NCBI GenBank assembly: GCA_948567375.1
Contig: OX419757.1
Span: 74,896,001 to 74,960,000, forward strand
Direction of reading: 5' to 3'
Length of the DNA stretch: 64,000 nucleotides
Source of the DNA: Lunularia cruciata
Lineage: Eukaryota > Streptophyta > Marchantiopsida > Lunulariales > Lunulariaceae
Each line of letters opens with the position of its first letter. The first letter of the stretch is position 1. Below, piece by piece: positions 24,257 through 34,952 of this stretch. The notes under the pieces were generated by a model, which was given only the letters and a program-made list of their open reading frames with translations, was not told where the DNA came from and searched no databases. A program made the position numbers and the translations under genes.

Positions 24257-25320
24257 GTTCAAACTAGGTAATGACAAGAGATTGTGGCTTTGTTTGGAGA
24301 TACAAAAAATAGTAGTGATGCAATCCTTGCATGGGGAAGCAATAGGAGGACACTTTGCACTCAAAAACACAATGAAGAAGATTTTGATGACCAAGTATTG
24401 GTGGCTGACCATGTACAAAGATATGTATGAATAGATCAAGAGATGTGATGCATGTCAACAAATGAGGAAGCCCACACCTAACACGTAGTGGTCCTTGAGA
24501 CCCATCCTACCATTGGCACCTTTCAAGAAATGGGACATAGACTTTGTTGGCCCAATAAAAATTGCTACACAAGGAACACACCAAAGATATATCTTGGTCT
24601 GCACCAACTATGCCACAAAGATTGTAGAAGCCAAAGCTACCTAACAAGATGATGTTGAAACTATATCTAAATATCTATTCCATAACATCATCTCCAAGTA
24701 AGGATGTCCCCTAGAGCTATTGAGCAGCAGAGGAGTACACTTTCTGAATGGCTTGGTGGCTTCACTCACAACACATTTTCAGATCAAGCATTGGAAGATC
24801 ACTCTTAACAACCCAAAGGCAAATGGCTTGACAAGAAAGTGAATGGACTTTTGTGAAATTTTTTAACAAAGTAACCTTCAATTATGCCTATGATTGGAAC
24901 ATGAAAGTACCAACAGCCTTCTAGGCTTACCACACCGTTGAGAAGATCACTACAAGGCAAACACCATACTTTTTGACCTTTGGTCTCCATCCAATCCTTC
25001 TAATGGAGTTCAAGGTACCAACTTACCAGATCCTCTTGGAGAAGCAAATGTTGGAAGAAGAGAGCCAAGACATTCAATTGCAACAACTGATGTTTCTAGA
25101 AGAGACTCAAAATGACTGCAATAAATACACCATGGCTACTCAATTGCAAAGGAAGGAGCATAACAACAACAAAATCAAGCATGTGCAAGTAGCAAAAGGA
25201 GAGCTGGTGTTGTTATATAGCAGTCAGCACAAGCACTTCCATGTGAAAATACACCTCAACAGATGGGACCGTAAAAATAGAGAGAGTTTACAACAACGGT
25301 TCCTTACAACTTGCTAATCT
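24257..25320 (+). pseudogene. Element A integrase, decayed
   Basis: The zinc-binding N-terminus is readable (HGEAIGGHFALKN ... CDACQQMRKP), followed by the core KKWDIDFVGPI, ILVCTNYATKIVEAKA and PLELLSSRGVHFLNGL. The second catalytic Asp position (usually SDRG) reads SSRG, and the Glu region around NPKANGLTRK has no clear Glu, so it is inactive. Stops interrupt the frame. The C-terminal part, up to about 25,320, contains QVAKGELVLLYSSQ. Confidence 0.8.
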
Positions 25321-25430
25321 GGAAATGAGCCTAGTCGCCACCTGAGCCAATGGTTGGCGGGTTAGGAAATATCATGCTTAACCTCAACTGAGGAATATCC
25401 AACCGTGTGTTTGCAGGGACACTCACATTT

Positions 25431-25444
25431 GAGGGGGGAGACTA
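25431..25444 (+). promoter_or_regulatory. Element A polypurine tract
   Basis: GAGGGGGGAGACTA directly precedes TGTGGTGCAC, the proposed start of the 3' LTR, downstream of integrase. Confidence 0.65.
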
Positions 25445-26329
25445 TGTGGTGCACACACTTTTGCATTCTTTTTTTATTTTATTAATTTCAACTTTGTTTA
25501 GGAGTAAATAATAACCTACTTCACTATTAAGTAAGGAAAGCTCTTAGATATAACATTCTTTAGAGTTGGGCCTATGAAGCTAGCAACCTAAGCAGTAGAA
25601 TCAGGCTAAAGGGCTAGCTAAAGGAAGAATGCCAAATCAAATGCAAAACCAAATGACACTTGAAGACAAATAGATTTGGTGGAGAATAACTTCAGCCTGG
25701 AAGAACTTTGGTTGGGACCAAAACTCAGCAAAATGATTTTGCCTTAGATTTGAAAAGTGTCATGGACCATACACACATTTAAATGTGCCACCTCTTGGTT
25801 CAAGGACAACCACCAAATACCATTGCATCTTCAAAATGGTAGTTTGCATTTAGAGGAAGATTGTTGGCATTTGACTAATGGCCAACATCAATAACCAAGA
25901 CTAGTGACAATGATGTCTTGCATATGTGGAATGTTACACCCATTAAATGGGTGACAAAGAGGAGAAGGAGTGCCCAACCAATCCCTAGCCATTGAATGAC
26001 CAAAGACTTCACCTATAAAATAAAGTGATGAATGGCCAATTCCACATTTCACAAAGCAAGTACTTGTCTTGAGTTTGGAGTTGCAACTACTTGTCTACAT
26101 GAATCTTAGTATTCACCATTCCCACCTTCACATTCATTACCTTATCACTTAAAGAAGATGATGTTTGCTCAAAAGCCAATATGGAAGTCCCCCAAAGCCA
26201 TTTTTAAGAGCCCTACATCAACCAATGGGCAGTGTATTGTAGAAAAGAAGTGATCCAGAGCAATAATTTGGGTTTCTTGCTCTGGTACTGCAATGTAACT
26301 GACTTTGAGATCATCCATGAGACCAAGAT

Positions 26330-27140
26330 GGAGCATGAGAGGAAGTGGGCCAAGTGCAGCTTGAGCTAGGGAAGTTATGGATGGAAAAGAAGGAGATGCG
26401 GCTAAATTATGAGGATCAATTGCAGGCAAGGGGACAAGGAAGTGGAAAGGATGGAAAAGAAGGAGATGTAGCTAAATTATGAGGATCAAATGCGGGCCAG
26501 GGACAAGGAAGTGGAAAGCCTTTGCCTCAAAATGAACAATGCCAAGATTTGGCTGGCCACCTTTCACATCCAGATGACCTGAGTATCAAAAGGAGGTGGC
26601 CTTGCAGTTAGAAACTCAGGCAAAGGAGTTGGAATTAGCAACAAAGAAGAAAGAGGAAAGAAAAAAAATGCATAAGGTATTCCAAGAGGACTCTCAAGCA
26701 AAGTGTAAGCAACTAGAAGAATCAAAGCATCAAAGTATCTGACAAGCAGAAGAAGTCTGGAACCAATTTGTGGAGCTGCTCAAAGAAGAAGAAGAAGAAG
26801 AAGAAGAAGAAGAAGAAGAAGAAGAAGAAGAAGAAGAAGAAGAAGAAGAAGAAGAAGAGGAGGAAGAAGAAGGACATGCATTGAAGACCAAGAAACACAA
26901 ACTCAAGTTGTATGTGTAGAAATTGGAGGAGAAGGAAAAAAAAAAGAGCAAGTGGACTAGTTAGCTCTTTGACTAAAAGGGCATTCAGATATGAAGTTCA
27001 ACAAAGTCCATAATGGGAATTATGGACTATCTAGTACAGATCACAAACTATAAGGAGCACATTGAGGAGGTTCTTTAGCAACTTAAAGGCAAAGTGTGCT
27101 CTTCACAGCAAAGTATAGAGTCAAAGAGAATCCCCTTAAT
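26330..27140 (+). pseudogene. LTR-borne coiled-coil coding relic of element A
   Basis: In the plus strand, with stops and shifts, long heptad-like pieces are readable: LWMEKKEMRLNYEDQLQARD, QLETQAKELELATKKKEERK, then a poly-Glu run coded by (GAA)n, then later pieces such as ITNYKEHIEEVL. Corresponding pieces occur in the 5' LTR copy (about 12,567-13,200). This looks like a former protein of about 200-250 residues. Its function is unknown. Confidence 0.4.
26783..26872. repeat. (GAA)n trinucleotide microsatellite
   Basis: About 90 bp of nearly pure GAA/AAG, interrupted by GAGGAG near the 3' end. The same place in the 5' LTR copy (near 12,910) has only a few units, so the expansion happened after insertion. 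Confidence 0.95.
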
Positions 27141-29795
27141 AGAAGAAGAAACCATATTGCTAGATTATTTTGTACTCAGCCATTTCCTCCAATAATTATA
27201 CATAGGAATTTGTAATAACTGCAAAACTCTCAACTCCACCAAGAAGAAGAAGAAGTTATTTGTAAAGTTGTAAAGCCAAGTACCACTTTGGTGCAATAAC
27301 TTTGGGGTGAAATGATGATTCAAATGCATACTTTGGGGAAGAGTTGACACCTTCTCTTACACTTGTCAAAAGCTTAATTAGGCAGTTACAATAGGATAAG
27401 ATAGGAATTAAGACCTTAATTGATGGCGGTAGAGTAATTAGGATCAGCAAGGAATATGCTTAGCCACTAGAGATCCTTTGGGGAAAAGTGGAGTAGTAGT
27501 AGGAAATTGTATATATGGCTTTGGCCTGAGAATCTTAGAGTCCATTTTTCCAGACAACTTGATATACAAATTGAAGTCCAATCTGATTAATCTCTATGCA
27601 CCTATTCCCCTAGCAGCAAATGGCCTTGCATGAGTAGTGGTGCAAATCTTACAGTAGGAGCTCAAGTGTTTGAATCCCAGGAAAAGGATTGGCAATTGGT
27701 TTTTGAAGGTGTAGAGTGGCCCAATGATGGATCTGATCAATCCTAAGTAACACAAAATCAAAAATCAGATACATTTGACTGCCAAAAAGACTCTTTTGGT
27801 GGTGTGCCTTTTTGGAAAGGGTAGTACATGTCATCAGGGTTGAAGGCTTCAGGGAAAAGTGAAGGATCATCTTTAGGGTAACTTTGGTTACATTAGTTTT
27901 GAGAGTGATTTAGGATCTTTTTGGTTTGTTGTAGAGTGTCACAGTGTGTGTCTCTACCCTTGAACTGGTAGTGGTTCTTGCACAAGAGGTTAAATAGAAA
28001 ACAATAGAAAAACTACACTTTGTGACACATTCTATTCATTTTTTGTCATATTGGACCCATATCCTTGTGGGACAAACTTCTTCTTATTGATTATACTCTA
28101 AGTAAGTGGACATGTATTGTTACAATTTTCCATTGAACAAAAGATTGTCCATATCCTCCATCTTGGCCTTGCCTCAAGCTTTAAAACCTCCATAGCTGCT
28201 TTGTTGCAAGCTTCAAATGTTGAATGTTTATGGGAATCAGTGAATGTTTATGGAACTTTAATTAATGACTGAAGTTGACTCGTACCCATAAAATTTATGA
28301 GAAAAGAAAAGAGTGACGCATAAAGTTTTGCAGAAGCACATTCTATACCCTTAAAATCATCCACATTCCAAACTCGAAAGCCCCCAAGTATATCCACTCT
28401 ACTTCTTCAACTTTCGTTAGACCTGATGTTCATTAAAATACATTTATTTAAGAAACAACTTACTAAACTTACTCCATGAAATAGGACATATTGTCGACAT
28501 GATTATCCATATATCTAAGGACGGGTTGTCAGAACCGCGTTTTCAGCCATGTGGTTGGCTGCTTGATGTGGCTCTTTTGAAGTTGAAGTTTGAAGTTGAA
28601 GCAACCAATCAACCTCTTCCAAAAGTGTTAAAATATTGGTGAAGGATGGAAAATTCAAGGAAATGATAAGACATTTCCTTCAAATACTTCTCTTAAGAAG
28701 TACTCAGTCAAATAGGATTGTAAACTCAGATGTTGTAAATTGTCCGATAGATTAACATTATTTTATTTGCTAATATGCTTTAAGACTGATATGACCAGCC
28801 TCACAAAGCATTGCAACTGACAATGACACTCCATTTTAAGGTATATTTGCCTCCGTCCCGATGGTAGAAAATTGGGGAATGTTCCCAATCATGACAACTA
28901 GGGATCCGCATAGGAGGTTGAATATTTGACATGAGATTTGAAGGATTTCCTATCTAATTCTTTAATTTCTGCTGATTATTGACAAACGCAAGACGATCAA
29001 ATTTTCGTGTCCTCGGTTTTCATCAGCTTCTCAGATATCTGCACGCTTGGACTAAGTGCTTTCAGATGAGTTGTTTACGAATCTGTCTTGACAAACTAAA
29101 AATTCAAATTAATAAGTATTGCAATTGGTACTTCTTCTGAGTTTCCAAATATAAACAAGTTGAAGTTCTCAAACGCAATGTCAATCTAGCCTAAACGTTA
29201 ACGCCGAAATTGGATGAGCTAAGCAAACCATAAGTACTTTGTACATACTTTAGAACCAGCGTATTGCAGCATTGAGTAAAATAAGAATTGCATGAGAGTA
29301 TATTGCATTAGATTGGTACGTCACTAGTTAAAAATTAGTAACAATTCATGCCATTGTACAAGGTCGTGCATGGTTTTGAAGGACTTCGGAAGTAAATATG
29401 TACTCTACCTTAATGATAGTCAGAAACATATTTCTTAATATAGAGTGTTCTAGAGTAGGTTTGTTTCATTTCAGCATAACAATGCAAAGAAGTGAAATCA
29501 TGTTATAAGAAGTGGACATTTTGAACGTTGTACTAGATAGACTAGAATTTTTAGAGTGTAAGAAATAATGACGTCCAAACCTACCTGTTGTCAAAAATTT
29601 GCTAGCCAATGTCAGACTCCACATACGTCAGAATCATTACATTGGGTTTGAATTTCTTATTGCTTGGCGAGTTTGAGTTTTTGACTGAAGATATGTATAA
29701 CTGGAGAGGTATACTTAGTAAGTTAAATAGCATTCTATTAAATAAAATTGGTTACTATCTTGATCAACTCAGTGACACGTGAATTACAGCAGCAA

Positions 29796-29867
29796 TACAA
29801 ATCTCATGGAAAAATAATTCCTCTTTATGTAAAGGTTAAGAGGAATTCTTTTTCCATGAGATTTGTA
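29796..29867. repeat. 30-bp inverted repeat with 12-nt loop, one mismatch
   Basis: The left arm 29796-29825 (TACAAATCTCATGGAAAAAT...) and right arm 29838-29867 are reverse complements except for one position. The loop is TATGTAAAGGTT. The arm length and single mismatch would suit a small-RNA precursor or a tiny foldback element. Neither is proved. Confidence 0.85.
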
Positions 29868-32800
29868 CTTGTATCGCATGAGCTTTGTGGTTCACCATAA
29901 TCAAAACAGGGAAAGATATGGAACCCACTTTGTAACTACAACAGTTACTGTAGAGTATTAAGGGTGAAGAGCAACAACATATCGTGAATCTATTCGATGA
30001 AATTCGCACGTCTCTTCGATCTCAGGTATTTGACAACATTTTGGAGGCTAGATCGAAACCATTCGACATAAGAAAGGTTTCGAGTAATCTAATAAACGTC
30101 GTGAAGTTTTCTTTTGGATTTTTCTGCAGGGTGATGTCATCTCGAACACGAAAGTATAATGTGCATGGTGCTTTGTTTGGGATTCCGTAAAAAGAACGCT
30201 AGATTTAAAACTGTGAATTCCCCAACGATGCTTTGCCAATCTAATTTGAAAAGCAAAGATTTCGACCTTTCATAGACTCAGCGTGAGCATCTACAGTAAT
30301 TTAGGTTGATACCTAATAGCTTTCATACGAAGAACATAACCCAAAATCGCGCTATATCCTTTCAGCACGCCTCGTCTTTGCTATACGGAAAACCTCATCT
30401 TACTTCATGATCGGCAGCAAGTGAAGTAATCATGGGTTTTGTCACTAGTACTACAGTAGTACACCGAATGCGCATGTGCGTCCTGCAGATAAGATCAGAG
30501 TTGAATAACTTTCAATTGGTATCATGCAGTGCACTTCAGGAAGCTTCACCAAATTTCACTGACTGAGTTGACAGGTAACTTTTGCGGTCCTGAGTTCCAT
30601 ACTCCCAGCAGTGGACTTATTCAGCATCCCTGCTAACAGTTTGTGTATGAATCTAGGTCCTTCAAACAGAATGTCGGATACTCCTAAAGATCTTCTATCG
30701 CTCGCAACCTTTTTTTGCATTTATAGACTTGCAATATTATAGAAAACATCCCGATAGTATCCCGTTACTGACTCGACAATATGAAGCTCAAGTTTAGCAT
30801 ACAAAGCGCATATCGCTTCACACTTGTAAAGTACCTTCCTTCCAACCGTGATCAAACCTGAGTGTAGCGTTGACAGAATCTTGTCAGGTCAAGTGGAGTC
30901 AAAGTTCAATTGTCCAGCTATGCTCGAATTCAAGGAAATTCTACATCGTGCAATTTCCATGGGACATGGGGGAAAAAAGGAAGGTCGTATCAGGTTCATT
31001 TCGTGTTCTATTTCTATCATTCGTGTATGGTCAATGACAACGTCACGATACGTAGCGTATTATCATCTTTTCCGAAAGGAACTTCAAGAGCACTCACTCC
31101 GCAGAAGGATCCAGGCTTGTTTCCTGGCCCACGTCGTGCAGTGCGGTGGCGCATGCTTAGGGACAGCGGCAACAGGACCTGCACTATATTTTATCCAAGA
31201 GCCAGTACTCTGCTCCTCTATGGTTGAGAGAGAACAATGAGCAACAAGTCTTAGACTGTAAACAAAACAAGCCAAGTTTAAATTTGTTGAAAATGAAACT
31301 GATCCTTGAATTATTTATTACCCGTGATCCAATTGCTAGTGTGTCCTCGATAGTACCGGGAAAGCTAGAGAGAACAGTGACCTTCAGAAGACGAAAAGCT
31401 CAGGGCCACGTATGGATTTTGGTGCAATCTGTTCCTATAGTATATTCGTGAATCCATGATTTCGGTAGCCGAACTATGCTTAGGAGAAGAATGGTGAGCT
31501 TCAGAAGGTTTGAAATCGAAAGAAGCCCACGTTTGGGATCGTTGGTCCCCAACTTCTGGCACCTATTAGTGGGCACATGCATAGACGCCTGATCCGAGAT
31601 TTTTTCCTTGTCGACTGGGTAACTTCGTATCTTCAAAGGAGATACCTATCTACCCCTCACGGGACAATGGGCTCTTGCAAATTGTTTTTAAGTGCATGAT
31701 GAGCACCTTTAACTGTAGGAGACACCCATGTTGAAAACATTGTCAACGGGATACTGTAACACTCAGTTGCTACGGTAGTTGTTGTTACTATGTACAGCTC
31801 TTTCGTAGGGTTTAACATAAAATTATTCATGTACGTCATAAAACTGGGATCTGGATACAAATTTCATATCCACTTGATTAACCAGTATACACTAGTTAAG
31901 ACAGCACCCCGCAGCGATGTTCACGTATCTTCCTTAGCTAGTAGCTGATAAATTTAGGGGTTAACTGCCTCTCTGTATATGACCTTGGGTGGAATTCAAA
32001 ACTCAAAATAATGGACGTTGTCTGCTCTCCATCCTGAGAACGTTATATACGTTCTGTTTCTGCAAATTGTTACCATCCAGATTATGAATCTATCCCTTGA
32101 TATGAATTTGTGAAGTTTTATAGTTGCCACTGGCAAGATTCTTGAGACCTATATGCAACGATCGCAATAGGTGTATCTATGTTTAACGTCTCCATTGAAC
32201 CCCGTACACTTCCAATCAATGGACTAGTGTTTTGGTCAAACGATACTCTCGATATTTAGTATTTATTTGTTTCACAATACCTTACAACACGCATGCATCG
32301 TCACTACATCTTGCCTGTTTTTGGATTCAGTGAAGATGCATGCGGGCTTCTATAATTTTACTGTAATAGAAACTCAATACTTTCAGTGCTTTCGCTTGGA
32401 GAAGTGTCGGAACTTATTGATTCGGATGCGGTGCTTGCACAGTTCTCTCGAACGTGCTTTACAACACGTGTAACAGATGATTTACTCGAATATGGTCGAA
32501 ATAAGATTCACTTGAAGGAACCGAGTGAGAGTTTCCACGTTGCTTTTAGAGATCAATTGATACGTTTTCAAATCTTTTATCCAAATTTATTCAAAACGAG
32601 TCGACCTTGACACTTTCTGAATAAACTTTCTAAGTGTCATTGTTAACTGTGAGTGCATGAAGGGGATGCATAAGAAAATACCATATCGTCAAAAGTAAAT
32701 ATCTCGCATGTCAGTTTGTACAAAAGCTGTCAATTTGATCACCCAACGCTCATACCGTGGCCATGACATTTACATGATATCTACCCTAAACCAGCATGCT

Positions 32801-33475
32801 CCTGGAGATTGCTCAATGACATGATCACATGCTAGCATAGGAGCTTGTTGGAACCTGGAAACATTTAGTGCATTTCTCCCATTTCGAGACATTTTAGACC
32901 TCATCTGAAAGGCTGAAACCAGGACAGGCTCCGGTTGTGAATACATTCAATCTAGTATCTACTTCAATGTCAGGTTCATCTACATTCTTGACGTGATCGC
33001 CATGTGCAGTTTTAGACGATAACCAAAGATAGAACCATACTAGTACTCTGATCAGCTTCAAGGAGTGGTACAGGTTTGAATCATATGACTCCGTCAATGC
33101 TACATGAAAACTGAGGATGTAGGTGAGTAGATGGATTATAGACCTCTACAAGCATTTTACTCTTCATGCGATCATTATTCATCATGGTGGCACTCTCGGT
33201 CCAGCTGTTTAGTTCGAAGCTAAGCGTGTCAATCGACAGGTTTAGTTTCACATCGAGGTCAATTCTAAGTCAGGAGTCCTTTTCCCGACAAACACTCAAG
33301 TACCGGGCCCCGTTCAACAGTTAAAGTCTGCTATTTGAAACCTTTCAGGTTAAGACAGGACAACCTGTGCTTAAATGATCGTGAGGAGTAGAGTGGAGGC
33401 AATGAGAACCTATCCTCACCTGAGAAGCTGATCTAGCTTAAACTTCTGTACACTACAGTTCTTGGTATTCAAACA

Positions 33476-33567
33476 GAATTCTCAAACAGACATCATCCTT
33501 AGAACTATTGAAGTAACTGGTGAATTCTCAAACAGACATCATCCTTAGAACTATTGAAGTAACTGGT
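33476..33567. repeat. 46-bp perfect tandem duplication
   Basis: GAATTCTCAAACAGACATCA... occurs at 33476-33521 and 33522-33567 without differences, so it is a recent local duplication. Confidence 0.95.
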
Positions 33568-33853
33568 GAGTTCCGGAACGCTGACTAGAACTTGTTCATC
33601 GTCCAGATCCATCACAGGTTATGACACAAGCAAGGGGAAACCTTTTCCAACCGTCCATAGAATGATCAATTAACAGGTCAATCAATCAAAAGCAATCATA
33701 TCTCAGGACGTTCGGCACTCTGATGAATGGCAGCTTACTTGACAGTAGGTTCTCACTGGCTTGAAAGAGAGAGGAACCGTTTAAATGATCCATGTATGAA
33801 AATGAAAACAGAATCAATCACCACCAAACAGCTCATGAGAAGCTACGTATATG

Positions 33854-33879
33854 ATTCCTGCAAGGAATCATATCGATTA
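33854..33879. repeat. Short hairpin (11-bp stem)
   Basis: ATATGATTCCT and AGGAATCATAT are separated by three bases. A small perfect stem with no context. Confidence 0.6.
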
Positions 33880-34952
33880 TATTCTAAGTTTATTCAGTGA
33901 TACTATTTTGGTCCGTGAAGATTTAGTCTCACTCACCTTTGTAAACGAAATCCATTATTTTATGGAGTTTTTTTATTCAGCTGATGCCGTTCTGAGAAAA
34001 TTTACACGTTCCATACATATCTAGCTAGCTATCTTTGTGATAACTAGATTATCGCGGAGTATATTACGGAAGTCAATAATGAAATATACATATTCAATTT
34101 TGTTATGTGTGGCCATGGAGAAATTGAGATATCTTTCATTTTCAACCATGAACAGCGTTTGCACACGTAACATAACATACAATTCAATTCCAAAATTAAA
34201 CAACTAATTCTCAATCCGGCCAACTAGCCTGAGTTTCGCCTAGATCACACGTAACCTTATTATCCGTCACCTATGCTAGCCACGATTGCCTAACTGCATA
34301 CTTGACAGGTCACAGCACATTAATTTATTTCCATAGAGCCTCAAAACTGTGACCCATCCACATAATTCGAGAGGGAAATGAGAAGATCTGTCCAGTGGAT
34401 GATAACATTCTCCTCATTAACATCTATCTAAGGTCTTAGTCATATATCTAATGCTTTATCCTTTTGCTTGTTAGCATGTGACCACTCTCTAGATCTCTGG
34501 CGAGTTCTATGCAGCGGCATAAATGGCATGAGTCACTAACTTTTATTTGCAAATGATGATGTACAAACAGAATTTTGGACACATTGCTTTTATGGAATAA
34601 ATCGGGTCAACTCAGATGCAGCAGTCAACGATTCACGTCTGCATGATCATGAAGGCCAATCGTCCATGCACTTGAACAGTAAGCTTGCAATGTGTCCTTG
34701 AGCTGATCTTTGAGATGTATAAAATCGATTTCTTCTTTTGTACCACGATTGCAACAAAGCTTCGAGCTCTCTCTCGGCGGTGAGAGTTCGTATACCCTTA
34801 GCATTGACAAAGTGTCGATTCTTCTTGTTCTCAGCATCAAAATCAGAGGGTGTGTGTGTTGACATACATGCAGTAGATCAGATCCAAACTACTTTTTAGA
34901 GCTTTATCAATTTGTTTACCATTCAGTTGAGGATCTGATAGACGGGCTGGGG

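Larger units (their letters stand above)
12363..28124 (+). mobile_element. Element A: old Ty3/gypsy LTR retrotransposon, split by nested element D
   Basis: The parts fall in the order 5' LTR (partial), primer binding site, RT, RNase H, [insertion of D], integrase, polypurine tract, 3' LTR, all on the plus strand. The pol order RT-RNase H-integrase identifies Ty3/gypsy. Gag and protease are mostly missing, since only about 275 bp separate the primer site from pre-RT sequence. Decay is heavy, with many stops. The integrase reading resumes at 24,257 exactly where the RT/RNase H half stops at 16,404. Confidence 0.8.
25445..28124 (+). repeat. Element A 3' LTR, about 2.68 kb
   Basis: Proposed from TGTGGTGCAC after the polypurine tract to ...TATTGTTACA. 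The part from 26,225 on matches the 5' copy. A TATA box (TATAAAA, 26014-26020) marks a likely promoter. It carries a decayed coiled-coil ORF and an expanded (GAA)n tract. The start is predicted from the purine tract, not from a matched 5' LTR end. Confidence 0.6.
28125..34952. other. Unique intergenic region upstream of the subtilase
   Basis: Composition is less AT-biased than the retroelement areas. I see no protein family, RNA gene or LTR. Small ORFs here (for example 130 codons at 30848-31240) show no domain features. The last several hundred bases should hold the subtilase promoter, but I cannot point to a convincing TATA box. Confidence 0.5.

Noticed and set aside
26730-26951. Poly-Ser ORF on the minus strand
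   Set aside because: Antisense of the (GAA)n tract.
30848-31240. 130-codon ORF in the unique intergenic region
   Set aside because: No domain, no signal of coding composition, a second overlapping ORF in another frame and no repeat copy. Treated as chance.
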